DNA of 64,000 nt from Liolophura sinensis. Taxonomy: Eukaryota > Mollusca > Polyplacophora > Chitonida > Chitonidae. Every line of letters begins with the position of its first letter. Position 1 is the stretch's first letter. The stretch spans positions 25,657,385-25,721,384 of the forward strand of contig NC_088295.1 of assembly GCF_032854445.1 (NCBI RefSeq), read 5' to 3'. The position numbers and the translations under genes were made by a program. The notes below the pieces were generated by a model. The model did no database searches. It was not told the DNA's origin and worked only from the letters and a program-made list of their open reading frames with translations. Positions 1-12,282 of the stretch are shown one piece after another.

Positions 1-130
1 GTATGATCGTAAATACCACGAGATGACTGCCACGATACAGAAACTAGAAAGAATCTCACGTTTGTGTGAGGAAATGAGAGGTGTAATAAGAGAAACATCT
101 GCACCAATCCAAACTAACAAAGTGTGCTGA
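1..130 (+). CDS. 3' terminal coding exon of an unidentified gene (partial)
   Basis: From base 2 a frame runs open for 42 codons to TGA at 128-130; the other two forward frames close. The predicted peptide starts YDRKYHEMTATIQ and ends QTNKVC. It is rich in Glu, Arg, Lys and Ile with a heptad-like stretch (roughly residues 8-32), as in a coiled-coil or amphipathic C-terminal tail. It lacks the Phe/Cys/Leu-rich look of the chance ORFs elsewhere in this AT-rich DNA. The 5' part lies outside the window, so a start, an upstream splice acceptor and a protein family cannot be given. The first AATAAA downstream on this strand is near 1343. I do not recognise the protein. That it is a true C-terminus is inferred from composition only. 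Confidence 0.5.
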   Translation, partial: YDRKYHEMTATIQKLERISRLCEEMRGVIRETSAPIQTNKVC

Positions 131-180
131 CAATGCCAAATAGTCACATTTTCTTTACATGTATTTCTGCGCTAAGTAAT

Positions 181-3100
181 GAATGGCGAGTTGAACAGGG
201 ATTACAATTGCCTGGAGCGCCAACAGCCGATTACCATCATGTAAACTCCATCACAGTTTCATTTCTTCATCAGCATCTCACTGGTTTCTGATTGGTCTAA
301 TCTGCACTTCGGATCTTCGGGATGGAATCTCTCATCCATGGACGTTTGACACCGGTAATGTATCCTTAATGCAGCATGGGTTATCCACACTCGGGAAGAG
401 ACTGATGGTAACATTGGATGGTCTGTAATCAGGATTACATCAGATTTATCAGTGCCAATCCGACGAGCTCAGACACTGCTGGTGAGGAGAGAGCCAAGGG
501 AAACTGTTGGCTTGCAGGCACAGTTATCATCAGGAATAGCCTCCGTCATTGACTCACCCTAGTATCGCAGACTTGGATCAGTTAAGTGGATAAGTCGACC
601 TGATGATAGCCTTGGGTCAGACAATCGCTGTTCTCGGGTAATCAAGTCAGCTTTGATGCGGAACAGACACCAATAACGACCGTTCTTTTGTTTATCTCAT
701 TTACTGCCCGCGACATATTATCAGTGCTTCTTTTTAACAATTGCTTAGATAGTGACCATCTGAATTGTATTTTTTCTGTCCTAAATACATATGACATGTG
801 AGTTCATGGTATGGATCGAGCCCTTGTGTTGGCGGCAAACAACTACAACAATTCAAATAGACGATTTCCAGGCCGTTGAACTCGGCGAGGCCACCTTGTG
901 TCATGAAACACACCACTGTAATGTAGGTCATCTGATCCCAGTCAGCCATAGGTAAATCCTACGCCGTGCAAATGAACATCCGTAAGAGAGCCATGGGAAA
1001 GATAAAAAATAATTATAGTCAAAGAAGTACAGCATAAGAGAAAACAAAGCAGCGACGACAGTGTGATAGCTAGCAAATGGTCACACATAACTGGTGAACG
1101 AAAGCCTCTTGTCAACTTACCTGTCGAGGTTTTATTCTAACAGTTCATGTAAATGCATAAATAATAGCAAATTATACGCCCTTAGCACAATGGCTTCATT
1201 AGAATTCGGTAAAACACACAGTGACATTAAAATAATAAGAAAGTCATAGTATGTTAGCCTCATGTTTTAACTCGAGAGATTTTAACAGGGGACTATCAAT
1301 ATTATGTATGAATCAATAATACCTTTTTGTATGTATTTTAAAAATAAATAGTATATCAAGTATGTTCTGTTTTATTAAAAATTGTGAAGGATGAACGCAG
1401 ATGATGCAGTGCCAAAATGACACATATCTCACAGTTATAATCTTCGGGTTACGTAATACTGCCCTGAGGAGAAATATTATTTATGAGTCGTGTCAGTCTG
1501 AAAGTTTTAAATTGAATCTTTGATCATCGATGTTATAAGAGAAAATATATGATTAAGTAAGATCAACCTTCACAAGATCTTATGGATCTTCTATGCGCAG
1601 TTTAATTTTGTCATGTGCTTACCTGAATTGTAAAAAATTGCTCGTTCTATTTAGGTGTTTGTCCGGAAGACGGTAGAGACTGGGACCTTGTATAAATCAT
1701 ATCAAGGAGAAAGCTAATTCATTTGTCAATTACAAAATGTTTTTCTGCGTTTTCTGCCTTTGGCTATGGTCGAGTTGTTAAATACAGACACTGTTGTAGA
1801 TTCAGTGTTTTAAATATAGGTCAATATTTACCAGTGCCAAAGATTTATATGAAAATTTTAAACATTTTACTTTCTCTGTGATCCAAGATGAGTTGGTGAA
1901 AACAGAGAGAGCGGCTAGGTTTTCCTCCCGTGCGTGATAGTTTGATATGAGGGACAGTGATGTTTAATATTTTGATCTTGTCATACCTACATAAAGTCAG
2001 ATGCAGGCTGATTCATGATGGATATCACCAATAATGGATCAAAATTTCCTATCAAATCGCACAGTGAAACAGAGAGTTAGACAGTAAAAAAGAAAACGCG
2101 GAATGTTACGTTTTGGAAGTGGCAGCTAAATGTACATGTAGCTTCAGAGTTGAATATCGAACCGGGAATGAGGACTTGGCATCTAGGTTTACACAGATGT
2201 TTTGTAAGCATAGCATATAAATCTCTTCGGTAAGCTTCCTTTCCTTTCCGTTCGGTAAATATATATCACCATACAATCTTGTTTCTTAACCCCTAAGATT
2301 AAAGCATTAAACGGACCTCCGTGGTCAAGGTGATTAGCCTGCCAGCGCCGCGAAATGACAGAGAAGCTCCTCAACAATTCGGACGCCGCGAGTTCAAGTC
2401 CAGCTCACCCTGGCTTACTCTCCAGCCGTACGTTTGAAGGTCTTTCAACAACCTGGTCGGTTTTCCCCTACCATAATGTTAACCGCCGCGGTATAAGCGA
2501 AATATTCTTGAGTACGGCGTAAAACACCAATCAAATAAATAAATAAAGGGTTAAAATAGTTCAGATGTACAGAGGAAACATTTTAAACATTAAACATTAT
2601 TGTTTTCTTTTTAAGACTGAATACTTGTTATTTAACTGCAATATTTGTTGTTATGAATCAGTGAAAATCACGTCATGTAATGATCGGATTTACAAGATGA
2701 CATTCTAATTTTACTCACTGCCTGAAAAGAACAAAGGCGGCATGAAAGCTCAACAGTGTTCGATAGATGACTAGATAACAATGAGGGAGCAGTTGAATAC
2801 CTTTTTGTGTTTTAACGACTAGATGCTGGTTTCTCCGGCCAGTTTTACTAATTTGGCTGTATTTCGTAAAGGATCCCACCCCAGAGAAACATTGCATAAA
2901 GAAATGAACATGGTTTGATGTATTGGATACACGACTTATCTGTGTTGGTTTTAAAAATTCTTTGCACTTTTACCTTTAGTTCTGAGGCTTCAGGCCAATT
3001 GTAAACAATCGCATTGATCGGTGCCTTGTATAGATGTCCTGCTCTAAGACACATTATCAGCTATCTATATGATAGGAAATATATTTTTTATATATCGGCT

Positions 3101-3240
3101 TGCACAAGTTGCCATTCATCAAAGCATAATTAAGTTCTATATAAAGCTAAACTTCAATCGTAAATCGTTTTTATTGACACGTTTTTATTGATATGTTTTA
3201 AAACAAATCTTATCTAGGCGAAGGTACTTGACCTCTCAAA
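181..3240. repeat. Diverged local duplication 1, copy 1
   Basis: Colinear with about 6565-9300 at an offset of roughly 6.2-6.3 kb. Clear anchors are the block at 490-640 (sharing AGTGGATAAGTCGACCTGAT with 6900-6930), the block at 1480-1700 (matching 7710-7930) and 1790-1900 (matching 8250-8370). A weaker match continues at 2850-2990 against 9030-9180. Copy 1 carries a SINE at 2312-2547 that copy 2 lacks. No coding frame is conserved between the copies, so this is non-coding or badly decayed DNA. The exact limits are estimates by eye. Confidence 0.65.
2312..2547 (+). mobile_element. tRNA-derived SINE, AAAT-tail family
   Basis: It opens with a degraded tRNA-like head (CCTCCGTGGTCAAGG, box A region). 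A box-B-like GAGTTCAAGTCC follows at about 2390-2401. The body is the family core ending in TTGAGTACGGCGTAAAACAC, and the tail is AAATAAATAAATAAA. Absence from the paralogous segment near 8.4-8.9 kb indicates insertion after duplication 1 or loss from the other copy. Confidence 0.85.
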
Positions 3241-3382
3241 CAATCTGCATTCTATTTCAGGTTTAAAGGTATTGAGATAAACACGATGTGGAAAATTTAT
3301 CATCACTGAGGGTTTGCTATTCACACTATAAAAATGGATTTTTAGGCGGATCTGTTCTTACCTAATCTTTAAAGTGGGGATT

Positions 3383-3420
3383 TTTTGAGCACATCCACAC
3401 CTTTTGAGCACATCCACACC
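3383..3420. repeat. Two exact tandem copies of a 19-bp unit
   Basis: TTTTGAGCACATCCACACC occurs twice in direct succession with no mismatch. This points to recent slippage or unequal exchange. Confidence 0.95.
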
Positions 3421-4074
3421 TATTGCACTGAAAATACCGTTGTGTTTGCTGAAATGGATCTCACTGGTATTGACGTTGTTTTGGGTTTCCTTTTACTCAT
3501 AATAAATGAACAGCCAGAAACCACTGGACAAGACAGGAAGGTTATAATGACGTCACATATATGGTTTATTGCATCATTGAACATGAAACTAGAATTGAAC
3601 GAAGACAGTTCTTAAACGGTTTATCTAGATTATGAAATTTATCTATATACAGCAAGAATGTTTCTGAGTTCCTTTCCGGTTGATCCAGAGAACATTTAAT
3701 GACAGCTACTCCCGCTGGCGTCTTTTATGTGTACTTACGCAATAGTCCTCTTTCTTGAGACAATGATTTCCGTCTGTCAGACTCCCCAGACCTTTTCCGC
3801 CCACGAACTAAGCAGCCAGGTAATTTCCATTTTCTCCAGTAGTAACCTGGAGCAAACAGAAAAGTGACACTGCTCGTGGTCGCTCTCTAATATCCAATAA
3901 CAAAGACACTTGCTAACCTCACCCCAACGACAGCGTACCGATATCAATCCCCATGCAGCTGCTCAACTACGCTTCCCCTTTCTTACCTTACCCATTTTGC
4001 AGCATTGGCCAAAACGTAAAGGGGGACAATGGTAGATTTTGGATTTATATTGCCGTGAAGCGGAGTTTTCTAAT

Positions 4075-4165
4075 ATTTATTTACTTTTTTGGTGTTTAAT
4101 ACCATACTCAAGGGTATTTCACTTATACAACGGCGGTCAGCATTATGGTACGAGAAATCCCGCGA
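4075..4165 (-). mobile_element. SINE fragment, AAAT-tail family, 3' end only
   Basis: In reverse orientation it retains the 3' core: TTATTTACTTTTTTGG, then GGTGTTTAATACC, CACTTATACAACGGCGG and CAGCATTATGGT. The tRNA-like head is missing, so this is a 5'-truncated or eroded copy. Confidence 0.7.
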
Positions 4166-4999
4166 TGTCTGTACGAGTAAAGAATGAAGCCTCGAGTAAT
4201 ATGACAAGCGCCTGCTTTTTGCCAATACGACAAAGTAAGAACAAAATGATGTCCTTATATGTCGCCTATTAACTTTTGGATGCCAAAATAAATCACATAT
4301 GATGCTTTCTACGAAGAAAACTGTGGATTTGTACAGCGTTCATACCCAGCCACAAATAAACATTGCTCTGAGATAAAGCTATTCGCTATGCAAATTACAA
4401 CAGTCATGAAGTTTTGAAGAATTTGCCCTCCCTAAAACCTAATGATGTTATGTACAAAGCTGAACTTCAATTACAAACCTTTCCACCATATTTTGGCATG
4501 TGAAAATTACAACACAATACACAACCTCTTTAAAGTTCAAAAGTTCAACATTTTTAATACTACCAAACATTACCGGAAGATACTTCTGATACCATTTTGT
4601 GAACGCTTTGAAAAATAGGATTATGCTCTATATCCCAGTCTATATCGCCACCGTTGACTTTAAAATGTATTGTTATGTACGTATACCCCGTCCTATTTCC
4701 TCTATACTGTTTTGGTTGTACGGTCGTGAACTTAGTTTTTGATTGAAAATAGATCTTCTTAGTATTTGTCTGACACGCCCATTATGACTGACCATTGGTG
4801 TATGAATGATTGCCACAAGGCCTGGATTTCCTGCAGTGTTTTGCAGGTGTCACAGCAATACATGTCTTCAACTGTGGTTGATTAAAGTCATAAATCCAGC
4901 TGAGACGATTTAATTAGCTTTAACTCCTAGATGACAATTTTAACTAAAGCGTTGAACTATAAGGATAAAGATTCAGAAATATTACCTATATCTAAAGAC

Positions 5000-5160
5000 C
5001 TCGATGACTGCCTGTCTCGCTACCCGGCTTCCTGGTTACATCCTGGCTAATTTGCTGTCTCCCCACCTCATTGTCTGCCTGCTTCGCTGCCTCGCCACCT
5101 TGCTGCCTTGCTGCCACGCTGTCTCGTGGCCTTGCTACATTGTTATCTGTCGAGGTGGCA
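5000..5160. repeat. Cryptic CTGCC/TCGCT-rich simple repeat
   Basis: Irregular short units such as CTGCCTCGCC, TTGCTGCC and CTGTCTCG recur about a dozen times. The stretch is strongly pyrimidine-biased and GC-richer than its surroundings. No regular period holds for long, so this is degenerate simple sequence. Confidence 0.6.
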
Positions 5161-6066
5161 AAAGGTAACAAACAGGAAAACAGGATCTACATCAAACTAA
5201 CTAAACGTTAGCGAAACTCTGAGCCTGGTCATACAAGAGATAACAAAATTCGACACTTGATCATCACAAATTTAGTGGAAGTAGACCATGTAAATCATTT
5301 ATTAAAATACATTAGAAGTATCTCTATAAATTTGTTTTGTCTTTGCTAAAATGACCTTTTTCTGGATATTTGGTCATGGCTGATTTGTCGCAAAGCTGGT
5401 ACAGCCGAATTGAAATAGATTCAGTCATTAGTTCACGATTCATTCATTAACAACAGTTGAGTTCAAGTAAAGATCGAGGAATCGAGGCATTGTTCTTGTT
5501 TGTAGACAATATGCCATCTGGACACTGCGCCCAACAAAACAGCCCCACACATTAACAGATCGGGAATTTCGAGGTATGTTTTATGTGCTTCTAATATCCT
5601 CTACGGGGTCAATTAATCTTTGATAAAGCAAAAAAAAATAATAATAAAGCTACACACCGACACAGTAACACGGTCCTCTCGTTTGAAAGGTACTGAAAAG
5701 CACTCAAGTAAAAGAAGTATATATTAAACTGTAATTGTCTGGTCTGTAATACGATACATTAAATCGTATACAAGTATATCCATTTGTACAATTAAACGTT
5801 GTTAACAGCAGATGTTCCTCATTCAAGGATCAAGTGGCAGACGACAGCTCTGTCATCACATTTATCATTCTGATAGTTTGATTGGCTGCCGACAAGATGC
5901 TACCCATCAAATACTTAACCAAGTATAAGTTTTTATACTGATAAAACGCCACATACCTGTTTACGGTGATTAAAACAATTTAATAGTTTTTCTTGTGTAT
6001 TATTTGTTTTCATATATTACTGACACAGCCGACAAATAAATTATAATGAATTTTTTTTTACTAAAT

Positions 6067-6320
6067 AGGGGCCTCCTTGGTCAAGGGAGTTAGCACGCCT
6101 GCGCGGCGCAATGACACAGGAACCTCCCACCAATTCGGTCGCTGTGAGTTCAAGTCCAGCTCATGCTGGCTTCCTGTCCGGCCGTACGTGGGAAAGTCTG
6201 GCAGCAACCTTCGGGTCGTCGTGGGTTTCCCAAGGACTGTCCGGTTTCCTCCTACTGGCAGCTATCGTATAATTCAAATATTCTTGAGTATAGCGTAAAA
6301 AAATTAAATAAATATATAAA
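6067..6320 (+). mobile_element. tRNA-derived SINE, AAAT-tail family, near full length
   Basis: Head GGGGCCTCCTTGGTCAAGGG with box A and box-B-like GAGTTCAAGTCC, then the diagnostic CGGCCGTACGTGGGAAAG and GGTTTCCTCCTA blocks. It ends with TTGAGTATAGCG and an A-rich AAATAAATATATAAA tail. The short ORFs inside it, on both strands, are by-products of the element. Confidence 0.88.
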
Positions 6321-6564
6321 TATTCACAAAATATTGGAGTAATTTTTAACAAAAAGAGACTGACAATGAAGAAAAATGTTTCACACCGTACGATTTTCGA
6401 CAACACAAACAAGACCAAAGATTGTGGTGAATTTATATCCTCAAATGCAAAAGAAATATAGAGAAAAATTAAGACATGATCGGAAGAAGTCAGGTATGAC
6501 AGCCAATAAAATAGGGGTGGGAAAAAATAGTAGGGTTGTGTGTGGGTTTGTAATTAATGATTGA

Positions 6565-9300
6565 GATTAAGCAGAAATCAACTCTGCCTTGAGCGTCACA
6601 AGCCGATTACCATTACCCTACAGATTTCGTCCGTCACTGACTACTGTTTGGTCTAATTTTGGATCCAACCCCAACGATGTAGGTTTGACATTGGCTAAAT
6701 ATCCATAACGCTGGTGCTGGGAAAAGCGCTGGTGGCAACATTGGATGATTTGTAATCAGGCTTACCTCAGAGTTCGTGTCCCGCCATCCTGTACACTATT
6801 TATTTACAGAGAGCCAAGGGCAACTGTCGGCTTACAGACACAGTTAGCATCAGGACTAGCCTCCGTCATTTACTCACCGTGGTATCACAGGCTTGGATCA
6901 ACTAAGTGGATAAGTCGACCTGATGATAGCCTAGGGTCAGAATCTGGGCGTTCTCTTGTAATTAAGTTACCCTTGAAAAGGTACAGAGACCAGCAACGAT
7001 CGCTCTCTGGTCTGACCATCTTATACCACCACAAAACTCATGACGCTACTTATTAACCATGGCTTAAATAACTAACATCTTACCACTCTTATACCTCCTG
7101 AGGCCAATTCCCAACGCAACAGAACAATAAATGTACAGCAATATATAAAACATGTCTAGTAGAATCGTAGTTCTACTATTTCATGTGTGAGCAGGGATAA
7201 GTATACATATGTATATAACACGGTATCCTTTGTCATCGCTGTTTCGGAAGGAACCCATGTGCTGGACTATGCGCACATAATTGAATTTGTAATTCAACAT
7301 TCAACAAGAAGTGTCTTGAATCCTCACTGCACCTTGAAAGAAGCCTAACGATTGATCCCCACTAAAATTTAAGCGATCCATGAGTTGTAAGACTGTAGCT
7401 GTATTCTCACCGATCACGCGTGACCACTTGCCAACTGTCACACCTTTGTCGCTGCTCTCGTTTTATTATATACTTTAGTATTTTATATCTATGACAAATG
7501 CATGTATATATAATCACTCTGGCCGTCTATCGCCTACGGTGTACAAGAGCAATTAAATAAGTGAAACCCTTTGGATGTATTGTTATAAAACGTCGGGGTC
7601 ATAAATACATCTTTATGAAGGACTGCTGTAGTAGAACTCAGAAGATGGATTGCTCTGATATTTACGTGCCTCAAAGATACTGTACGTTGTACTATCCTGA
7701 ACAGAAAGATTATTTATGAGTTGTATCAGATTTTTAAGCGTTGCATACTTGACCCTCGGTGTTATAAGAGAAAGACATATCATTAATCGGGATCAAGCTG
7801 CCCAAGGTCATCTGAATTTGCTTCTATGTTCAGTTTATTAAGTTTATCATGTGCTTACTTGAGTTCTAACTAAATGCTCGTTCTGTTCAATTGTCTGCCA
7901 GGAAGACAGTGGAGACGTGAATCTTATATAAATCTTATCAAGGAAGATAACGCTTTCATTAAGTTCACAGTTGCGACATGACGTTACCGGCCGATCGATC
8001 ACTCATCGGCAGACTTCGTACCTCGGGGCATTGGAGGTACTTCTGGGGCGCCAGCAGGCTGTTCCATGCACTAACCTTCGTGTCACACAACCGAATATTT
8101 TCCCAGTACGGTGTTGGAGTGTTTGGTTTGTACACCCTTGCATCTTTTCTGAGTAACTAACTTATTTTTGAGTTAACAAATGCATTTCTGGGAGACTTAT
8201 TTACCTTTCCCGCCTTTGGCAATAGTAGAGTTGTAAAAAAACGACCACTGGTGTATATTCAAGGCCAGTGCTCAAATAGAGGTTAATATTTACCGGTGAA
8301 AAAGACTACTGTGGAAATTTTTATCATTTTCTTTTTATTCATCACACGAAATCAGTACGTGAAAGCAGAGAGCGTGGTGAGCTATTCTTTGAGTTGTGGT
8401 ACATCCCAGATTGGTCTGAAAGCCGATATTTTCAACAGATATACAAAAGCAGTTATGTGTATGATCATTTTTATACGTCAAAAGTCACGTGTAGGCTGGT
8501 CGATGATGTTTACCACCTATAATGCTTGTACAATTCTTCCTTGTGTATCTTTGATTGTTACTCCTATTTGTAGTACTCCCAAACTTTCTTGTTTGATGGT
8601 ACAGTGAGCGGGGAGAAGGCATTATAGCAAGCCTACGCAATGCAAGCAACTAGATCATTTTATAGAACATATATCATAATGATAAGATTTGATAAACACA
8701 TGCAAACTGGCATATATAATAAAAAGCTTCAAAACCTATATTTATGGTTTCAGTACCGAAATACTTTAAAACTATTTTAGCTTCAGTCTGTGTCATTTGT
8801 TTTACAAATAAATTCACCTGGTGGATTGGATGAGCATGCTTTGGGTGATACAATGTTGTCAGAGAGGACATACAAATACACGATAACATTTACTTAATGA
8901 ACATAAGGAAGGCGACATTGATGCCTTATGATCTTTGGCAGATACCTGGAAAACGTCCCCCAGGGGTCACCACTTCTATTCCGACTGCTGAATAGTGTTT
9001 ATGTTTCCAACAAGGATATACAGACTTTTTCAACTCATTTCACCAATGAGGCTGTATTTTCCAACATATCCCCCAAAACATTGCCTTAAGAACCGACCAT
9101 GGCAAGATGTAATGTATACTAATTCGTGATGTACACGCTGAAAAAAACTTTTCAGTACTTTCATCTTTATGTTTAACTCCGCCAGCCTTGAGGCTAAATA
9201 TAAAATATTCTATTGATCTTTGCCTTGGTCAAGGTCTGAGGCAAAATATTAGCTCTTCAAATAAAAGCAATTTTGGTTTTACGTGTACATAGCGGTTTGT
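6565..9300. repeat. Diverged local duplication 1, copy 2
   Basis: Paralogous to 181-3240 in the same orientation. The best-conserved part is 6805-7010. It lacks the SINE found in copy 1 but contains an extra GC-rich block at 7970-8170. The 103-codon ORFs at 6745-7056 and 8296-8607 have no counterpart frame in copy 1, which argues that they are not genes. Confidence 0.65.
7970..8170 (+). other. 201-bp GC-rich insertion with a 60-codon ORF
   Basis: Copy 2 of duplication 1 is interrupted here. The flanks read AGTTCACA (7962-7969) and AGTTAACA (8171-8178), an 8-bp near-repeat that could be a target-site duplication; the equivalent place in copy 1 (about 1725-1735) is uninterrupted. The inserted DNA is about half GC in a roughly 36-38% background. 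An ATG at 7978 with G at -3 opens a 60-codon frame to TAA at 8158-8160. The peptide begins MTLPADRSLIGRLRTSG, is rich in aromatic residues, and has a hydrophobic C-terminal third (GVGVFGLYTLASFL). A second frame from 7971 is also open. I see no poly-A and no terminal inverted repeats, and I do not recognise the peptide. Confidence 0.45.
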
Positions 9301-9739
9301 ACAATTTGCCTTCCAGCAAAACCATAAGAATTTTTTTATAGAAACTCAATTGTATACCATTTCGTCAATTTACATTTTCATTGAAACATTCAAAACTGTG
9401 AACTGGCAAATGAGTTCCATTTACTAAACAATTGGCATAACTCCGAGAATTGGAATCTATACCAGCTAGCGGTAAAATGTTCATGTCGCCATCATGTGTA
9501 CAACAAAGAATGCATAGACTTCTGTACATGTAGGTGTTAAAGTGCAAAGTGCATACGGGGACAAAACAATGCACAGTAAGATGACAGAAACGCAGACAAA
9601 AGTGAGGAAGAATTACATGCTATTAGCATGTGTTGAACCAGTTTGATTCTGCCTGGATTGAAGCTGTCAAAATGAAATTAAATACCGTGATACTTTCTCA
9701 GAGTTAAATTAAATTTTTATTTAAACAGTTCCTCACGAA
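9301..9739. other. Intergenic, nothing recognised
   Basis: AT-rich spacer between the two duplicated regions. It has no repeat, tRNA-like sequence or exon with consensus splice sites that I can support. Confidence 0.5.
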
Positions 9740-11720
9740 GAATACAATATAAAAGCATTTTTATTGACAGCCTCGCTGAATGTCTTTAGCTTGTGTGGCA
9801 CACATTCCTATCTATTCCATTTATTACAAAGATCAGCGTACCTTGCTTTCTCAAGAGGATGTTAAATCAATAAAATTCCAGCAGGCATGGCTTTTGGTAA
9901 TGTGGCACTTCTTCGTTCACTTCAAATTTAGCCCTTATAGATCCGTAGCTTTTAAAATTCATAAACTGTTTTATTGTATTGTGGAGTTTCATCTTAAAAT
10001 ATGAACTATTCGTCTTTTTATCGGAAAGCACATTTTAAAATAACATTTGAACTGTCGATTGTTCACAGATTTTAAATCACCCTCAACCTCCGTCGCTCGG
10101 TGTTGATTATTCATTGCACACGAAGACGCAAAAGCGTAATTCACAAATTAACTGCATGATCAGCTGTACATCTTTAAGGGGAAAACAAGACCATAATTAT
10201 ATCGTGGCATAGAAAACTCATGTTTTGTGATTACAGCGGGCATATTGAGACAAATACTTCCTCGGTGACACATCTTCTGGATACCTACAAGTGTAACAAC
10301 ATTAACCCAGCTGTCATTCCTTATTTTCCGATTGTATATACACCAGGGAGGTTTTCTTCCAGTATATTCCCAATCCTTTGTCATCTGGATTCGTTTTCCT
10401 TTGTTGTCACTTTTCACACCTCCTATTCCCCGTCATTGTTGAACATAAACCTAACCAATTCCAGCCCCATCTATAAATCAATGTAAAAAAAAACAACCAA
10501 TTTTTATCATCGCGTCACAGAACTGAGTGGTAAATGCGCAGACGATCACGGATCTACATGACAATTATCATCAGCTGAGCTTTCCCATGAATCTATGCCT
10601 CGAAGAGAGTCATGTATCAGCCGTAAACAAAAACGTACGTTCCGGATCAATAATCGCAAAACGACGTTTAGCTCAAACCACCAAAGAACTAAGGGTGTAT
10701 ATTAAGTACAAAATTAGGACGGAATGATGCAAAGAGAAGTAGTCGACAGGCCAGGAATATTCTAGGAAAATGAATAAAATCAGTATCTAAATCTTGTACC
10801 ATGGTAGTATATAGGCCTAAGTTGTTGATAATCCAAATATGTATCTCAGCTGCGTTTTAATTGCAACTGGTCATATATCCAAGGTGGCAATCTAATTTAA
10901 CTCGATGAATATAAAGCCCCTAGCCTCGGGTTATGCGGAATTATACTCAGTAAGCAGAGTACCACAGACTTTGGATGCTCTGTCCATATATGCTTACAAA
11001 AGAGTTATACTTACTGTAAAACTGTAAGAAACTTAGAGTGAAAGGCGTTTGAGGGAATGACACACCAGTTTTCTTCCAGTAACAGCTTGTGACGTTGGTT
11101 GAAATTGTCACATAACACACAGAATTTAACAAATGGTATAAGACGAGATATGTACACTCTATATTCAGGGCCCTTCAGTATACTGCTATCCAGGTAAGGA
11201 TAATTTACAATGTGAAAACTGAAGTCTGCGAGTCAGGAAACCGTCTTGGTGTTTGTACAAATACAAGTCCAGATAAAAGAGTATATCACTTTCTACATCA
11301 TTTCGCATATTTTTATCTCGAAGCAGACCGATGCCAGTACGAATATATCTATATCCCTGCATCACAGGAAAATCGTGCTGATGAAACGTCAAAGCAGTAT
11401 GCTCTAAAATATTTCGCATATATAATGGAGGTTAGGACTATGGGCGGCGTGAGCAGAATGTGGCCAACAGAAAACAATCACATGTCTCGAGGTACACTGT
11501 AGATCTCCCATTGTGTAGTCACAGACAAATTACGTGTATCAAGATTACCTGTTTCATTTTCCTGTTTTTAATATCCTATATTTGCTATTCCCCTGCGTCA
11601 TGCGCTTTGGGGTATCCGGGGAGGAAATAGTAGGGCCTCAACTCTATATACAAGCTTGTGGGCTTGGTGAACAGAATAGGCTCTTCAGCGTCAAATGCCA
11701 TGTTATAAATGAATAGTAAA

Positions 11721-12045
11721 ATGAATGAATAAATGATTGCTTGGGGTTTAACGCCGTACTTACCAATTTTTCAGTCATATGACGAAGGGGAGTCATTAGG
11801 TGTGTTTACACCTATTGTGTCTTCTTGTGGCACAGCGAGTCCATGACGCCAAAGTGCTGCCGCCACTGAAATGCCATACAGAAGACACCAGACATGACAC
11901 CCCAACCAGTAAAATTATACTGAAACCGGGCCAACCAGTCCTGTTTGCTCCAAGCTCTCAGTGATGAGCCGACCGGTGTTTGATCCCGGGTCTCCCGACT
12001 TCGAAAATTAGGCCTCTAAATTAGGCCACCGAAGCGGTCAGCTAT
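11721..12045 (-). mobile_element. CACT-tail family SINE, eroded
   Basis: Reverse orientation. The tail is GAATGAATGAATAAATG, followed by GCTTGGGGTTTAACGCCGTA and TTTTTCAGTCATATGACGA, the family's 3' signature. The middle is diverged. The tRNA-like head lies near 11960-12040, where the complement of GTTTGATCCCGGGTCTCCC provides a box-B-like element. Confidence 0.75.
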
Positions 12046-12147
12046 AAAAGCCTTCTCTGTTTTCTGCATTCTCGTTCCGAAAGCCTTAGGTGTTTCCTGA
12101 TTCTAATATTGTCTCGTCACGATATGGCTCATTTCTTCAATTATGGC

Positions 12148-12282
12148 TTTATTTATTTATTTATTTGATTGGTGTTTTACGCCTACTCACTTATATGACA
12201 ACGGTCAGCATTATGATGGGAGGAAACCGGGCAGAGCCCGGGGGAAACCCACGACCATCCACAGGTTGTTGACAGACAATAT
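12148..12282 (-). mobile_element. SINE, AAAT-tail family, 5'-truncated
   Basis: Reverse orientation, from TTTATTTATTTATTTATTTG through GTGTTTTACGCC, GGAGGAAACCGGGCAGAGCC and AACCCACGACCATCCACAGG. The head half is absent. Two overlapping 60-61-codon ORFs are internal to the element. Confidence 0.85.

Larger units (their letters stand above)
3241..6066. other. Intergenic, no gene seen
   Basis: AT-rich DNA without a convincing exon. It holds an exact 19-bp tandem pair (3383-3420), a SINE fragment (4075-4165), a pyrimidine-rich CTGCC/TCGCT cryptic repeat (about 5000-5160) and short A runs near 5630. ORFs of 76-77 codons here have no recognisable composition or splice context. Confidence 0.6.

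Noticed and set aside
1600-1760. Possible minus-strand exon ending at a GTAAGC donor near 1620
   Set aside because: The matching site in the duplicated copy (about 7850) has frame-shifting differences, so coding constraint is not supported.
6745-7056. 103-codon ORF in duplication 1 copy 2
   Set aside because: The paralogous block in copy 1 (about 370-690) is not open in the same frame, so the frame is not under coding constraint.
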